In this document: positions 19,509-31,570 of the stretch, piece after piece | Numbering within the stretch: position 1 is the first letter of the stretch | Layout of the letters: every line of letters starts with the position of its first letter | Origin: Pseudomonadota bacterium | GTDB lineage: Bacteria > Pseudomonadota > Gammaproteobacteria > Xanthomonadales > Xanthomonadaceae | Length of the DNA: 64,000 nucleotides | Assembly (NCBI GenBank): GCA_018242425.1 | Contig: JAFEBX010000011.1 | Location: forward strand, 124,001-188,000 | Direction of reading: 5' to 3' | Made by a program: the position numbers and the translations under genes | Notes under the pieces: generated by a model | Seen by the model: only the letters and a program-made list of their open reading frames with translations | Database searches by the model: none | What the model was told of the DNA's origin: nothing

Positions 19509-20445
19509 CCGCACACGCCGAACAGACGCGCTCAACCTTGTAGCCGCGCGCCTTCAATCCTTCCACCAGGCCGTCCGGCCCCAGCAGGTGGAGCGAACCG
19601 ACCACGACCAGCGTGTCTTTCTCGCCGGGGGTGTCGATCATCGACGCAAGCCGCGGCAACCAGTGGGCATTGCGGTCGACATCGATCGCGCGATAAGCAT
19701 CCGGGTAGTGGTCACGCATCTTCACACCCATGTCTTTCCACAATGTATCGACATCACCGGCACGCCAGGCCTTGTGCAAGGTTTCGATCTCGCCGGCAGT
19801 CGAACCGTCGTCATCGAGCGACTCCTCGAGCATCTGCACTTGGTCCTTCTGCGTCAGCCCGGACAGGAACTGCACCTGTTCGGCAATCGTTTCCAGCCCG
19901 AGCGTCTGCTTGCCGCTGTCGCTCGCGGCCTTGCTCATGTGGTCGTCCAGCCCGAATTCCGGCGACATGCCGGCTGCCTGGTATTCAAGCTGGGTGATCA
20001 TGATCGCGACGAACCACGGCTTGAAGCGTTGCAACATTTCGGGGCTGAGCCCGGACTTCGCCAGCTCGGCTTCGTGCTTCTTCGTCCATGCCGCGAACTT
20101 GGCTTGCTGCTTCGGCGTCAGGTCGTTGTCGAGCATGGTGCCGTCCATTCGCACCCCGGACTTGAACAGCGCCATCGCAGCGGCGTTCTTGTCCTGCATT
20201 TCCGTGGGCGAAATCTCGAACACCACTTTCGCCGACTTCGCCAATGCGGCATCGACGTCGCTCGACAACGGGTAATCACTGGCCTTGAGCACGTGGAAGG
20301 AACCGAGCAGGTAGACGCAGTTGTCGGCATCACAGGCCTTCCACAGCAGTGGCACCGGGCGCGACGCCACCGGCGCGGCATCGCGCGCCAGCGCACTTCC
20401 GCAGGAGAGCAGCAGCACCAGGCCAAGCGTGCGGAAGAAGTTCAT
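19492..20445 (-). CDS. GumN/TraB-family exported protein
   Basis: TraB/GumN-family proteins share a fold with the Tiki metalloproteases; GumN is known beside the xanthan gum cluster of Xanthomonas, but its biochemical role is unclear. The product has a signal peptide ([20 protein letters not shown]). It carries the family motifs: [16 protein letters not shown] with a GxxH pattern, VVFEISP with a conserved glutamate, and a second [11 protein letters not shown] near the C-terminus. ATG 20445 is preferred because AGG lies about 10 bases upstream; ATG 20460 would add MRHIR. It ends the minus-strand cluster downstream of mutL. No gum genes are nearby. Confidence 0.85.
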   Translation of the reverse strand: MNFFRTLGLVLLLSCGSALARDAAPVASRPVPLLWKACDADNCVYLLGSFHVLKASDYPLSSDVDAALAKSAKVVFEISPTEMQDKNAAAMALFKSGVRMDGTMLDNDLTPKQQAKFAAWTKKHEAELAKSGLSPEMLQRFKPWFVAIMITQLEYQAAGMSPEFGLDDHMSKAASDSGKQTLGLETIAEQVQFLSGLTQKDQVQMLEESLDDDGSTAGEIETLHKAWRAGDVDTLWKDMGVKMRDHYPDAYRAIDVDRNAHWLPRLASMIDTPGEKDTLVVVGSLHLLGPDGLVEGLKARGYKVERVCSACAVKATR

Positions 20446-20481
20446 TCGGATGTGCCTCATGGGGTTCGGAATTTGATGGGG

Positions 20482-22272
<1,791 letters not shown>

Positions 22273-22316
22273 CGGGTACACGGATCGTGGCAATCCGTGA
22301 TGATACCGGGAGGTCC

Positions 22317-23699
22317 TCAGGGCCGCGCGACAGTGCTGGTATTGCTGCCCGCGCCCATGTACATCGCCGCGTACTGCGTGCCTGGCGGCGGCTGGCGGCG
22401 GAAATAGGTGTGGATGCCGTTCAGCACGGCGCGCGCGAGTTCGCGCTGGTAGTCGGGATTGTTGAGCTTGCGCTCTTCACCGGGATTGCTGATGAAGGCG
22501 GTCTCGACCAGCATCGACGGCACGTCCGGCGAACGCAGCACCACGAAGTTGGCGCGGTCGATCTCGCCACGATGGGTCTTGCCGAGATCGGCGAGGCCAC
22601 GCAGCACCTGCGCCGCGATTTCCTCGGAGGCGCGCTGGGTCGCGCTCTGCGAAAGATCGAGCAGCACCGAGGCCAGGGTGTTGTCCTTGTCGCGCAGGCG
22701 CACGCCACCGACCAGGTCGGCGGCGTTTTCCTGATCTGCAAGCCAGCGCGCGGCCTGCGAGGTCTGGCCGCGTCGCGACAGCACCCACACCGACGAACCG
22801 CTCGCCGAGGGATCGGTGAAGGCGTCGGCGTGGATCGCCACGAACATGTCGGCCTTGTGCTGGCGTGCCATCTGGTAGCGCCGGGTCAGCGGGATGAAGA
22901 AATCGGAATCACGGGTGAGATAGGCCTTCATCCCCGGCGTCGCGTTGACCTGGCGTGCCAGCTCCTTCGCCACCTGCAGGGTGATGTTCTTCTCGAGGCT
23001 GCCCGATGCGCCGTGGGCGCCGGTGTCCTGGCCACCATGGCCGGCGTCGATGGCGATCAGCAACGGACGGCCACCGCCGCGCTTGGCGACATCGGCAACC
23101 GTGCGCACCGGCGCCTGTGCGGTCGGCGTGGTGTTCGGCGGCGGCGCGACCACGACCGGCGGGCGCTCGACCACGGGTTGCTGCACCGGCGGTTGTTCGG
23201 CGCGTTGCGGCACGTCCGTCGTTGTCGGCGCGGCTTGTGCGGCGACCGGACGGGCATCGCCGTCGCCATCATCCGGCCATTCGATCACCAGCACGCGGCC
23301 GTTGGCGTTCGATTCCATGTGCGGGCGGATCGCCACGGTGTCGCCGCGCAGGTCGAAGACCAGTCGCGCCGCGCCCGGCTCCGGGGTTCCGCTGCGCACG
23401 CCCCGGACCAGTCCGGCGCCATAGGGCATCGGCAGGTCGGACGAGACCGCGCTGTCCTTGAAATCCACGACCAGGCGACGCGGATTGTCGAGATTGATGA
23501 TGGTGTACTGGGCGTCGCGGTCGAGCTGGATTTCGGCCCGGGTCCCGGTTGCACCCTGGCTCACGCGCACGGCGCGCACGTCCGCGGCCCACGACGGAAG
23601 CGCGAGCAGCAAAAGGATCATCGGGATCGCTGTTCGTACCGCGCGCACCACTCGCCCCTGGACCAAGCCCTGTCGATTCAAGCATCCTGCCTGCAGCAT
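22317..23699 (-). CDS. amiC: N-acetylmuramoyl-L-alanine amidase (AMIN plus Amidase_3)
   Basis: It removes stem peptides from peptidoglycan to split daughter cells. The 460-residue product has an N-terminal hydrophobic export segment (about 23-38). An AMIN domain, which targets the septum, covers about 41-140. A proline-rich linker runs from about 150 to 200, and a zinc amidase domain from 212 on. Zinc ligands are H221 (DAGHGG), E236 (SLEKN), H290 (VAIHADA) and catalytic E399 (LVETAFISN). A helix-rich insert at about 320-365 corresponds to the regulatory helix of AmiB/AmiC. No LysM is present. AmiB would be an equally fair name. The start lies one base after the tsaE stop. Confidence 0.94.
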   Translation of the reverse strand: MLQAGCLNRQGLVQGRVVRAVRTAIPMILLLLALPSWAADVRAVRVSQGATGTRAEIQLDRDAQYTIINLDNPRRLVVDFKDSAVSSDLPMPYGAGLVRGVRSGTPEPGAARLVFDLRGDTVAIRPHMESNANGRVLVIEWPDDGDGDARPVAAQAAPTTTDVPQRAEQPPVQQPVVERPPVVVAPPPNTTPTAQAPVRTVADVAKRGGGRPLLIAIDAGHGGQDTGAHGASGSLEKNITLQVAKELARQVNATPGMKAYLTRDSDFFIPLTRRYQMARQHKADMFVAIHADAFTDPSASGSSVWVLSRRGQTSQAARWLADQENAADLVGGVRLRDKDNTLASVLLDLSQSATQRASEEIAAQVLRGLADLGKTHRGEIDRANFVVLRSPDVPSMLVETAFISNPGEERKLNNPDYQRELARAVLNGIHTYFRRQPPPGTQYAAMYMGAGSNTSTVARP

Positions 23700-23700
23700 T

Positions 23701-24204
23701 TCAACAAATTCCTTGCGAATCGGGAACTTGGGTCAGCAATCTCTCAGGTTCCTCGAGCTTTTCCAACCAGTCCCGCCCCGTTTCAGTGCCTGCCTCGAAG
23801 CTGATGGTTCGCCCCGAACCCGCAACCTCGAGCCTGACATGGAGATCTGCCGGCGGCAATCCGCCTGCGCCCCGCTCCGGCCATTCCACCAGCCACAGGC
23901 GGCCATCGTCGGCATCGAGGCCGAGGAATTCCAGTTCGCCGGCATCGCCGATGCGATAGAGGTCGAGATGCAGGGCATCGCCATCCGCGATCGGATAACG
24001 CTCGACCAGCGTGTAGGTCGGGCTGCGGATCGAGCCTTGCACGCCCAACGCGCGCAACATCGCCCGTGCAAGGGTCGATTTGCCGGCACCGAGATCCCCG
24101 TGCAGCCAGACCACGGCGCGCGCCGGCAACTGTCGCGCCAAGGCATCGGCCAGCGCGATGGTTGCGGCTTCATCGGCGAGATGGATGGAGTGACCGGGCT
24201 TCAT
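23701..24204 (-). CDS. tsaE: tRNA threonylcarbamoyladenosine synthesis ATPase TsaE
   Basis: TsaE works with TsaB and TsaD in making the t6A modification of tRNAs that read ANN codons. The 167-residue product has Walker A GDLGAGKST at residues 36-44, the SPTYTLVERY block near 66-75, HLDLYRI with a conserved aspartate, and LVEWPERG as the Walker B-like region. ATG 24204 overlaps the nnrD stop by four bases (ATGA), showing translational coupling. The longer open frame upstream is the antisense of nnrD and is not real. Confidence 0.96.
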   Translation of the reverse strand: MKPGHSIHLADEAATIALADALARQLPARAVVWLHGDLGAGKSTLARAMLRALGVQGSIRSPTYTLVERYPIADGDALHLDLYRIGDAGELEFLGLDADDGRLWLVEWPERGAGGLPPADLHVRLEVAGSGRTISFEAGTETGRDWLEKLEEPERLLTQVPDSQGIC

Positions 24205-25055
24205 CCAGCCATTCTCCGTGGAAACACCGACGGCAGCGCATTGATGAGATCGGAAGCGAGCAGGCCGTGTTCGCCCTGTCGTGCAGCGACGGCATCGCCG
24301 GCCGCAGCGTGCAGTACCGCGCCGATCCACGCTGCCGCGAAAGCCTCGTGTCGTTGCGCGCGCAATGCCGCGACGATTCCGGTCAGGGTGTCGCCCATGC
24401 CCGCGGAGGCCATGCCCGGATTGCCGCCGACAACGAAACGGGCGCGCTCGCCACTCGCAGCAACCAGGGTGCCATTGCCTTTCAGCACGGCAACGCAACC
24501 GTAGCGCTCGGCCAATGCCTGTGCGCTTCCGGAACGATCGGCCTGCACTGCATCCGTGGTGATACCGAGCAGGCGCGCGGCTTCGCCCGGGTGCGGGGTG
24601 ACGATGCTTCCAGCGGGCAACGATCGTGGGACCCGGGCGATCAGCGTGAGCGCATCGGCGTCGACCACCAGCGGGCGTCCGGACGACAACGCGGCATCGA
24701 GCAACGACTGTGCCCAGGCATCGCGCCCGAGGCCGGGGCCGATGGCGATCACGTCGGCGCTGGCGATCAATTCCGCGATATCGGCAGGTGATTCGACGGC
24801 GTGCGCCATGCATTCCGGGCGTCGCGCCAGCAATACCGCGACATGCTCCGCACGCGTCGCCGCCGAGACCCGCCCTGCACCCGCGCGCAATGCCGATTCC
24901 GCGCACAGGGCCAGCGCACCGCCCATGCCCGTGCCGCCGCCGATGCACAACACATGGCCGAACAGGCCCTTGTGGGCATCACGGGGACGTTGCGGGATAT
25001 GCGCCTGGGCATCGGCCAATGTAACGATGTCGAATGGATGCGCGGCCGCGGTCAT
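24201..25055 (-). CDS. nnrD: ADP-dependent NAD(P)H-hydrate dehydratase
   Basis: It repairs hydrated NAD(P)H by ADP-dependent dehydration. The 284-residue product has the ribokinase-like fold with HVLCIGGGTGMGGA near residue 34, IGPGLGRD at 105-112, TPHPGEAARL at about 153-162, and the nucleotide-binding GNPGMASAGMGD at 211-222 with catalytic D222. The epimerase half (NnrE), fused in E. coli YjeF, is absent here and may lie elsewhere. It heads the tsaE-amiC-mutL operon. Its start overlaps the region upstream of divergent queG. Confidence 0.93.
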   Translation of the reverse strand: MTAAAHPFDIVTLADAQAHIPQRPRDAHKGLFGHVLCIGGGTGMGGALALCAESALRAGAGRVSAATRAEHVAVLLARRPECMAHAVESPADIAELIASADVIAIGPGLGRDAWAQSLLDAALSSGRPLVVDADALTLIARVPRSLPAGSIVTPHPGEAARLLGITTDAVQADRSGSAQALAERYGCVAVLKGNGTLVAASGERARFVVGGNPGMASAGMGDTLTGIVAALRAQRHEAFAAAWIGAVLHAAAGDAVAARQGEHGLLASDLINALPSVFPRRMAG

Positions 25056-25063
25056 GCACGGAT

Positions 25064-25069
25064 TCTATA
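25064..25069 (+). promoter_or_regulatory. queG: Candidate -10 hexamer TATACT upstream of queG
   Basis: TATACT ends 11 bases before the proposed GTG start of queG and lies within 20 bases of the divergent nnrD start. If used, it would give a nearly leaderless queG mRNA. No clear -35 is visible, since that region is coding for nnrD. Confidence 0.35.
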
Positions 25070-25080
25070 CTTCGCGGATC

Positions 25081-26151
25081 GTGCCCACGCCCGCCACTCC
25101 TGCAGCGAACGATCCTTCGCGACTGCGCACGCAGATCGAAGCGCTGGCGCGCGCCCGCGGCTTCCAGCGCTTCGGCGTGTCCGGCATCGAGCTTGGCGAA
25201 GACATCGCGCATCTTGAGCACTGGCTGTCGCAGGGCCGACACGGCGACATGGCGTGGATGGAGCGCAACAACGACAAGCGCAGCGCTCCTGGGCAACTGG
25301 TGCCCGGCACGCTGAGGGTGGTCTGCGTCGGCATGGATTACGGCCAGGATCCCGACGCCGCATGGGCGACGCTCGAAGATGGCGAACGCGCCTACGTCGC
25401 CCGTTATGCACTGGGCCGCGATTACCACAAGCTGATGCGCAAGCGCCTGCAGCAGCTCGCCGACGATGTCGCCGCGATGATCGGGCCGCTCGGCCACCGC
25501 GTCTTCGTCGATTCCGCGCCGGTGCTGGAACGCGCGCTCGCCCGCAACGCCGGCCTCGGCTGGATCGGCAAGCACACCTGCCTGATCGACAAGGACGGCG
25601 GCTCGTGGTTCTTCCTCGGCGAATTGTTCGTCGATCTCGACCTGCCCATCGACCCGCCCGCCGGCAACCATTGCGGCACCTGCGCGCGCTGCATCGACAT
25701 CTGCCCGACCCAGGCCATCGTCGCGCCGTATCAACTGGATGCCCGCCGCTGCATCGCCTACCTCACCATCGAGCATGAAGGCGCGATCGACGAAGCGCTG
25801 CGTCCGCTGATCGGCAACCGCATCTTCGGCTGCGACGATTGCCAGCTGGTCTGCCCGTGGAACAAGTTCGCCAAGCGCAATGACGAGGCCGATTTCCGCG
25901 CGCGCAACGATCTCGACAGCGCGACCCTGTCGCAGCTGTTCGCCTGGAGCGAGGACGAATTCCTTAGTCGCAGCGAAGGCAGCGCGATCCGCCGCAGCGG
26001 CTACCAGCGCTGGCGCCGCAACATCGCGGTGGCTTTGGGCAACGCGCCGTCAACCCCGGAAGTGATCGCGGCGCTGGAATCGGCGCGCGATGAGCCCGAT
26101 GCATTGGTCGCCGAACACGTGCAATGGGCGCTGGCCCGCCATCTGCGCTAG
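25081..26151 (+). CDS. queG: Epoxyqueuosine reductase
   Basis: QueG catalyses the last step of queuosine synthesis in tRNA, reducing epoxyqueuosine with cobalamin and two 4Fe-4S clusters. The 356-residue product shows DSAPVLERALARNAGLGWIG near residue 143. A first cluster motif has C198, C201, C204 and C208 (CGTCARCIDICP), and a second starts at C251 (CDDCQLVCPWNKFA). The start is uncertain: GTG 25081 is favoured, while ATG 25054 in frame would overlap the divergent nnrD start codon. Divergent queG beside nnrD-tsaE is the E. coli arrangement. Confidence 0.94.
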   Translation: MPTPATPAANDPSRLRTQIEALARARGFQRFGVSGIELGEDIAHLEHWLSQGRHGDMAWMERNNDKRSAPGQLVPGTLRVVCVGMDYGQDPDAAWATLEDGERAYVARYALGRDYHKLMRKRLQQLADDVAAMIGPLGHRVFVDSAPVLERALARNAGLGWIGKHTCLIDKDGGSWFFLGELFVDLDLPIDPPAGNHCGTCARCIDICPTQAIVAPYQLDARRCIAYLTIEHEGAIDEALRPLIGNRIFGCDDCQLVCPWNKFAKRNDEADFRARNDLDSATLSQLFAWSEDEFLSRSEGSAIRRSGYQRWRRNIAVALGNAPSTPEVIAALESARDEPDALVAEHVQWALARHLR

Positions 26152-26160
26152 ATTTGGCGT

Positions 26161-27138
26161 TTATTCCGCCGCGACCCACAACGCGATGTCGTAGACGAAG
26201 GACTCGACGCCATGTTCGACCTTGGCGAAGACCTGGTGTGCGCCGGCAACCAGCGGCTGCATCTCGATTTCGAGCGCACCATTCCTGCGGACGACATTGA
26301 GCCGCGGGTCGGACAGCGGCAGGCGCTGGTCAAGCAACGCTCCTGAATCATCGAGGGCGAGGATGCGCAGGTTCCGTGCGCCCGCTTTCGCCATCCACCC
26401 CCGCAATTCGGCGCGCCAGCGCCAGCGATCGCCCGCCGCCACCGTTTGCGGAACGCCGGTTCCGATATCGAATTTTTCCTGCGCGCGCGCGAACTTCAAC
26501 AGGCGTTGTTTCCCGAAATGCAATTGGCTGCCATAGCATCGCAGGGCATCGCGCTTGCGTTCCAGCGCCTGTGCATCCAGCGCCAGCGACCACTCCTGGC
26601 CGGCGCTCGAAGGTGGAACATGGATATGGAACGATCCGGTTTGGACGCCGGGGAAGCGTCGCAAGGCCAGCGTCGCCAGCAACGCCAGCGCGGAATGATC
26701 AGGGTGGTAATCGCCGAAGGCCGGCACCATCACCAGGGTCGGGCGGAAATCCGCCATCACGTCGGTCAGGGTGTCGATCGCTTCGGCGGAACGTGCTGGC
26801 GCCAGCAATGTCGTCAACCCGCCATCCGGCCAGCCGATATGCATGCCATCCAGCCCGTCGCAGCGCAGCGCATCCAGGGCCGCCTCGGCCTCGCCGCGAC
26901 GCAATGCGCCCCAGCGCTTGCGCGCCTGCGCATCGAGCCGCCAACGACGCTCGGTCAAACGTTGCGGCCATGGATTGTTGTCGCCATCGGTCACGAACAA
27001 CACGCGGGCACGGCCGCCCGCCTGTGTCACGGCCTGCAGCAAGCCGCCGCAGGCGATGATTTCGTCATCGGGATGCGGCGCAATCACCAGCAGGCGGGTG
27101 GCGGAATCGTAAGCGGGCGTCATCGCGTCATTGTGCAT
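26161..27138 (-). CDS. PIG-L family deacetylase
   Basis: PIG-L/LmbE proteins are zinc-dependent N-deacetylases acting on N-acetylglucosaminyl groups of glycolipids, mycothiol-like thiols or related sugars. The 325-residue product has the metal motif APHPDDE near residue 20 and a second ligand region DYHPDHSAL at about 142-150. The C-terminal part, after about residue 215, has no motif I recognise and looks beta-rich. ATG 27138 overlaps the upstream glycosyltransferase stop by 11 bases; ATG 27123 (MTPAYDS) is a possible alternative. Being coupled to a membrane glycosyltransferase suggests they act on the same glycoconjugate (inference). Confidence 0.87.
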   Translation of the reverse strand: MHNDAMTPAYDSATRLLVIAPHPDDEIIACGGLLQAVTQAGGRARVLFVTDGDNNPWPQRLTERRWRLDAQARKRWGALRRGEAEAALDALRCDGLDGMHIGWPDGGLTTLLAPARSAEAIDTLTDVMADFRPTLVMVPAFGDYHPDHSALALLATLALRRFPGVQTGSFHIHVPPSSAGQEWSLALDAQALERKRDALRCYGSQLHFGKQRLLKFARAQEKFDIGTGVPQTVAAGDRWRWRAELRGWMAKAGARNLRILALDDSGALLDQRLPLSDPRLNVVRRNGALEIEMQPLVAGAHQVFAKVEHGVESFVYDIALWVAAE

Positions 27139-28732
27139 GCACGGCTTTCAGCTGCCTTGCTGCGGGACACCACAACAGGCGATAGCGTCCAGCCTGTGGC
27201 AGATCGATCGTGGCGTCTCCGGAATCCAACCGCGTTTCAGGCCCGAGCTGGACGATACGTTCGCCATCCAGCCGCAGCCAGCGGTAACAACCAGGAATCA
27301 TCGCCGCGACATGCAGTGGTCCGGCAGCCTGCTCGCCCAACTCACGCCCGGCCACCCATTCGTCATTGGCATAAGGAATGAAATCCGCGCGCAAAACCTG
27401 CAGGTCCGCGTCGGGCATGCGCTCCGGATGCATCACGTGGGCCGCGCTGGAATGGATGTCGGCAACGATCGTATCCGCCAGCAAGCCGCGGCGCAGCCGT
27501 TCCTGGGTCACCATCTCCAGCACCGGGTGGTAGGCACGACGGCGGTAGATGCCCTCGCCCTTGGCGTCCATCACCACGTCGTCCGGCGTGGTGATCGCCA
27601 GCACCGTCGCGAGCTGGTCGCGATATTCGTGCAGGCGATCGCGCCAGGGCGCACGCACCACCAGCACGACCACCGCCAGCAACGCATAACCGATCCAAGC
27701 GCCGGTTGGCGGTATACGCAACCGCTCAAGTCCGCGCAACAGCACGCCACCCAGCCACGGCGCGAACAGCGGCAGCACCGGCAAGTAGTCCTGAGAAGTC
27801 AGCAGCGGCCACGCCGCATAGAGGGCGATCGCGAACAGGCCACAGGACCCGGCGACGAACCAGCGCCGCGCCGCGAGCACGGGATCGCTGGAACCACGGA
27901 TCGATCGCCACGCCAATACGCCGGCAAGGATCGCGACGATGCCCGCTTCCGCGCAGCGCAATGCCAATTGCCGCGTATCCGCATTGCGGCCGAATCCCGG
28001 CAACAGGTTGTGCCCGAGCACCGCCTCTTGCATCGCGGCCAGACCACCGCGCGCCGCAACGATGCCGACAACGATCGCAACCACGGCAGTCGCCGCGACG
28101 GCACCGATCGCCAATCCACCCGCCAGCATTCGCCCGCCCGGTCGTGCCTGTTTCGGCAGGCAAACCAGCACGAAGCCACCCGCCGCCAGTGCACACGCAA
28201 GCAACGGCATCGTCTTCAGCGACGTCGCCATCGCCACGCCAACCGCGATTCCCGTCAGCAACGATCGCCACATCGGTCGACGCACCAGCACGAAGGCCGC
28301 CATCGCCGCGATCCACGCCAGTGCCCACAAGGTATCGGCGCGGAACTGCCCGGCCATGCGCTGGTAGGTCGGCTCCAGCGCCAGCAGCGCCAATCCGAAA
28401 CTCGCGGCCGACGCGCCCCACAATGCGCGACCGCTACGCCACGCCAGCACGAAGGCCGCAACCGCCAGCGGGACCATTGCCAGGCGCATCCAGTCGAGGA
28501 CGTCGGCGCGCTCGCCAAGCAGCGAGAGCAACGGCGCGCACAGCATGTGGAACAGCGGCATGTGGTTGTCGAAGGCGTCACGATAGGGAACGCCGTGTTG
28601 CGTCCACGCCCACACCACGTGCAGGTGTTGCGGCTCGTCGGAATCAAGCGCCGCGCCGCGTACCAGCAACAGGCGCAGGATCACGTACAACGCCAACAGG
28701 ATGGCGCCGCCATGTGCCGCGATTCGTTTCAT
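27128..28732 (-). CDS. Polytopic membrane glycosyltransferase (GT-C fold, ArnT/PMT-like)
   Basis: GT-C enzymes transfer sugars from polyprenyl-phosphate donors at the outer face of the cytoplasmic membrane. The 534-residue product has about ten hydrophobic segments. An acidic first-loop motif (DSDEPQHLHVVW, about residues 30-41) with a nearby FDNHMPLFH matches the SDE/DNH pattern of the family. A soluble C-terminal domain begins after about residue 395 (TTPDDVVMDAKGEGIY). Sequence identity to ArnT itself is not claimed. ATG 28732 lies one base after the pgi stop, so it is coupled to pgi; its own 3' end overlaps the PIG-L gene. Confidence 0.8.
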   Translation of the reverse strand: MKRIAAHGGAILLALYVILRLLLVRGAALDSDEPQHLHVVWAWTQHGVPYRDAFDNHMPLFHMLCAPLLSLLGERADVLDWMRLAMVPLAVAAFVLAWRSGRALWGASAASFGLALLALEPTYQRMAGQFRADTLWALAWIAAMAAFVLVRRPMWRSLLTGIAVGVAMATSLKTMPLLACALAAGGFVLVCLPKQARPGGRMLAGGLAIGAVAATAVVAIVVGIVAARGGLAAMQEAVLGHNLLPGFGRNADTRQLALRCAEAGIVAILAGVLAWRSIRGSSDPVLAARRWFVAGSCGLFAIALYAAWPLLTSQDYLPVLPLFAPWLGGVLLRGLERLRIPPTGAWIGYALLAVVVLVVRAPWRDRLHEYRDQLATVLAITTPDDVVMDAKGEGIYRRRAYHPVLEMVTQERLRRGLLADTIVADIHSSAAHVMHPERMPDADLQVLRADFIPYANDEWVAGRELGEQAAGPLHVAAMIPGCYRWLRLDGERIVQLGPETRLDSGDATIDLPQAGRYRLLWCPAARQLKAVHAQ

Positions 28733-28733
28733 T

Positions 28734-30242
28734 TCAGCGCGTGCGCTGCCCGACTTCGGCAATCAGGGCATCGGTGACGGCATCGCCAGTGGCGACCCCG
28801 CCCTGCAACGCCGGCAAGGTGCGATCGGCCAGGCGCTTGCCCAGCTCGACGCCGAACTGGTCGAAAGCATTGATGCCCCACAGCACCGACTGCGCATGCA
28901 CGCTGTGCTCGTAGAAGGCGATCAGCGCGCCCAGCGATTGCGGCGTCAGCGCATCGAGCAGCAACAAGGTGCTGGGACGCCCTCCGCGATAATTGCGATG
29001 CGGATCTTCCGACGACTCCCCCATCGCCAGCGCCTGCGCCTGGGCCAGCAGGTTGGCCAGCAGCAATGCATGGTTTTCGGCGTGCGCATGATCGGCATTG
29101 ACCACGCCGATCAGGTCCATCGGCACGATCTCCGTGCCCTGGTGCAGCATCTGGAAGTAGCTGTGCTGGGCGTCGGTGCCGGCACTGCCCCACCACACCG
29201 GCGAGGTCTGCACGTCGACGGGGGCGCCATCGACAGTCACCGATTTGCCAAGGCTTTCCATCACCAGTTGCTGCAAGTAGGACGGCAGCAATTTCAGGCG
29301 ATCGTCATAGGGCACCACGGCGAGGCTGCCGCGCCCGCGTGCATCGCGATTCCACACCGCGGTCAGCGCATGCCACAACGACGGATTGTCGCGCGCCGGC
29401 GCTTCAAGGCAATGGCGGTCGTAGTCGCCTGCGCCTTGCAACAATGCATCGAAACGTTCCGGGCCGATGGCGATCGCGATCGGGAAGCCGACCGCCGACC
29501 ACAGCGAATAGCGGCCACCGACCCAATCCCACATCGGCAACACGCGTTCCGTCGCGACGCCGATCGCTTCGGCCTTATCAGGCTTGGACGTCACCGCGTA
29601 GGTGCGCTTGCCTTCGTCGCCCAGCCACGCCCGCGCGACCCTGGCGTTCGCCAGCGTTTCCTGGGTCCCGAACGACTTGGAGATGATGATCAACGCAGTG
29701 GTCGCGGGATCCAGCCCCTCGATCGCGCGCGCCAGCGCGTGGCCATCGACATTGGAGACGAAATGCACGCGCGGCGCACCGCCGTCCGTGCCCAGTGCAT
29801 CGACGACGAAACGCGGGCCGAGATCGGAACCGCCGATGCCGAGGCTGATGACGTCGCGCACGCCTGACGCGCGCAGTTCGCGCACCAGCCCGAGCATGCG
29901 CTCGCGCGTCGCCTTCGCGACCTCAAAGGCTTCGTGCGCGGTCTTCGCCGGCGACAGGTCGCCGCGCAAGGCGGTGTGCAACGCCGGACGGTGTTCGGTC
30001 ACGTTGACTTCTTCGCCATCGACCATGCGCTTGAAGGCGGCACGCACCCCGCGCGCTTCGGCGAGATCGAACAAGGCGTCGAGCGCGGCCTTGTCGTAAT
30101 CCTGGCGCGCGAAATTCGCGTACAGCGGGCCCGCCCTCAGCGAGAACGATCCCGCGCGCGTGGTGTCGGCGCGCAACAGATCCTGCAGTGTGGTTCCTTC
30201 CAGGCGCTTGACCTGGGCCTCCAACGCATCCTGCAGGCCCAT
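28734..30242 (-). CDS. pgi: Glucose-6-phosphate isomerase
   Basis: It interconverts glucose-6-phosphate and fructose-6-phosphate. The 502-residue product is slightly shorter than E. coli Pgi (549). It has the sugar-phosphate-binding block [18 protein letters not shown], the [10 protein letters not shown] signature, the [11 protein letters not shown] region, and a C-terminal [12 protein letters not shown] containing the conserved QXGVELGK-type signature. It starts five bases after the panD stop and runs directly into the membrane glycosyltransferase gene, within one long minus-strand transcript. Confidence 0.96.
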   Translation of the reverse strand: MGLQDALEAQVKRLEGTTLQDLLRADTTRAGSFSLRAGPLYANFARQDYDKAALDALFDLAEARGVRAAFKRMVDGEEVNVTEHRPALHTALRGDLSPAKTAHEAFEVAKATRERMLGLVRELRASGVRDVISLGIGGSDLGPRFVVDALGTDGGAPRVHFVSNVDGHALARAIEGLDPATTALIIISKSFGTQETLANARVARAWLGDEGKRTYAVTSKPDKAEAIGVATERVLPMWDWVGGRYSLWSAVGFPIAIAIGPERFDALLQGAGDYDRHCLEAPARDNPSLWHALTAVWNRDARGRGSLAVVPYDDRLKLLPSYLQQLVMESLGKSVTVDGAPVDVQTSPVWWGSAGTDAQHSYFQMLHQGTEIVPMDLIGVVNADHAHAENHALLLANLLAQAQALAMGESSEDPHRNYRGGRPSTLLLLDALTPQSLGALIAFYEHSVHAQSVLWGINAFDQFGVELGKRLADRTLPALQGGVATGDAVTDALIAEVGQRTR

Positions 30243-30246
30243 GGCG

Positions 30247-30627
30247 TCAGGCTGCCTGTGCCGGGATGCCGTGGTTGGTATGCGTCAACCGGTTGTCGCG
30301 GTCGACGTACACCAGCGTCGGCTTGTGCTTCGCGGCCTCGGCTTCATCGCACAGGCCGTAGGCGCAGATGATCACCAGGTCGCCCGGTTCGGCCTTGTGC
30401 GCGGCGGCCCCGTTCACCGAGATGATTCCGCTGCCGGCTTCGGCACGGATTGCATAGGTGGCGAAGCGCTCGCCGTTGCTGACGTTGTAGATCTCGATCC
30501 GCTCGTTGTCGCGGATCCCGGAGATCTCCAGCAGGCGGCTGTCGATGGCGCAGGAACCTTCGTAATGCAGCTCGGCGTGGGTCACGCTGGCGCGGTGGAT
30601 CTTGGCCTTGAGCAGGGTGATATGCAT
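30247..30627 (-). CDS. panD: Aspartate 1-decarboxylase proenzyme
   Basis: PanD decarboxylates aspartate to beta-alanine for pantothenate. The 126-residue proenzyme keeps the self-processing bond G24-S25 in [10 protein letters not shown], where serine 25 becomes the pyruvoyl group. K9 (LLKAKIHR) and Y58-type residues of the active site are present. ATG 30627 ([11 protein letters not shown]) is the conserved start. It is the third pantothenate gene after panB and panC. Confidence 0.97.
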   Translation of the reverse strand: MHITLLKAKIHRASVTHAELHYEGSCAIDSRLLEISGIRDNERIEIYNVSNGERFATYAIRAEAGSGIISVNGAAAHKAEPGDLVIICAYGLCDEAEAAKHKPTLVYVDRDNRLTHTNHGIPAQAA

Positions 30628-30699
30628 GGCAATGGATGGGGTTTGGAGATGATCAATCCCCGATTGTAGACCCCTTCTGCCGCACCGCAACAACCGGGG

Positions 30700-31548
30700 T
30701 CAGGGAAGCTCGAACTCGAGGTTGTCGATCAGCCGGGTCGTACCCAGCCGCGCCGCCAGCAGGGCCACCCGCGGGCCGGGCTGGCCTTCCGCCGGGGCTT
30801 CCAGGCTGGGCGTGCGGACCACCGCGTAATCGGGCCGGAAGCCGGCGGCCTCCAGCTCGGCGGTCGCGGCTGCCTCGACCTTCCCTCGTGTCTCGCCGGC
30901 CAGCAGGCGATCGCGCATGGACTGCAGGGTTCGATGCAGCAACGGCGCGACGGCACGCTCCTCCGCGCTGAGGTATTGATTGCGCGAACTCAGGGCCAGG
31001 CCGTCGTCATCGCGCCTGATCTCGGCGCCGATGATCTCGATCGGAAAGGCGAGATCACGCACGAAATAGCGGATCACAGCCAGCTGCTGGTAATCCTTGC
31101 GCCCGAAGATCGCGACATCGGGCTGCACCTGCAGGAACAGCCGCGTCACCACCGTGGTGACGCCATCGAAATGACCGGGGCGCGCCGCGCCATCGAGCAC
31201 GTCGGTGATGCCCGGGACATGCATGCCCACCGCATGATCGGCGCCGAAGGGATACATCGTCTCCACGCCCGGTAGCCACAACGCGTCGCAACCGGCGTCC
31301 GCCAGGCCCTCGGCGTCCTGTTCCGGCGTGCGCGGATAGCGCGAGAAATCCTCGTTGGGGCCGAACTGGGTGGGATTGACGAACACACTGGCGACCACGC
31401 GATCGGCGAGCTGGCGCGCGCGCGCGATCAGCGAGAAATGGCCGGCGTGGAGATTGCCCATCGTCGGCACGAGGGCGATCGATTGCCCGTCGCGGCGCCA
31501 TTGCTTGAGCGTGCCGCGCAGGCTGGTGAGTTCGGTCAGGATCTGCAT
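30700..31548 (-). CDS. panC: Pantothenate synthetase
   Basis: PanC joins pantoate and beta-alanine with ATP. The 282-residue product has PTMGNLHAGHFSLI near residues 26-39 (HIGH-like ATP site), VFVNPTQFGPNEDFSRYPRT, the FGRKDYQQLAVIR block, and the KMSKS-like LSSRNQYLS. ATG 31548 (MQILTELTSL) fits family N-termini. It lies 22 bases after panB, with a 72-base gap to panD. Confidence 0.97.
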   Translation of the reverse strand: MQILTELTSLRGTLKQWRRDGQSIALVPTMGNLHAGHFSLIARARQLADRVVASVFVNPTQFGPNEDFSRYPRTPEQDAEGLADAGCDALWLPGVETMYPFGADHAVGMHVPGITDVLDGAARPGHFDGVTTVVTRLFLQVQPDVAIFGRKDYQQLAVIRYFVRDLAFPIEIIGAEIRRDDDGLALSSRNQYLSAEERAVAPLLHRTLQSMRDRLLAGETRGKVEAAATAELEAAGFRPDYAVVRTPSLEAPAEGQPGPRVALLAARLGTTRLIDNLEFELP

Positions 31549-31570
31549 CTGTCGCTTTGAACCGGTTCGA

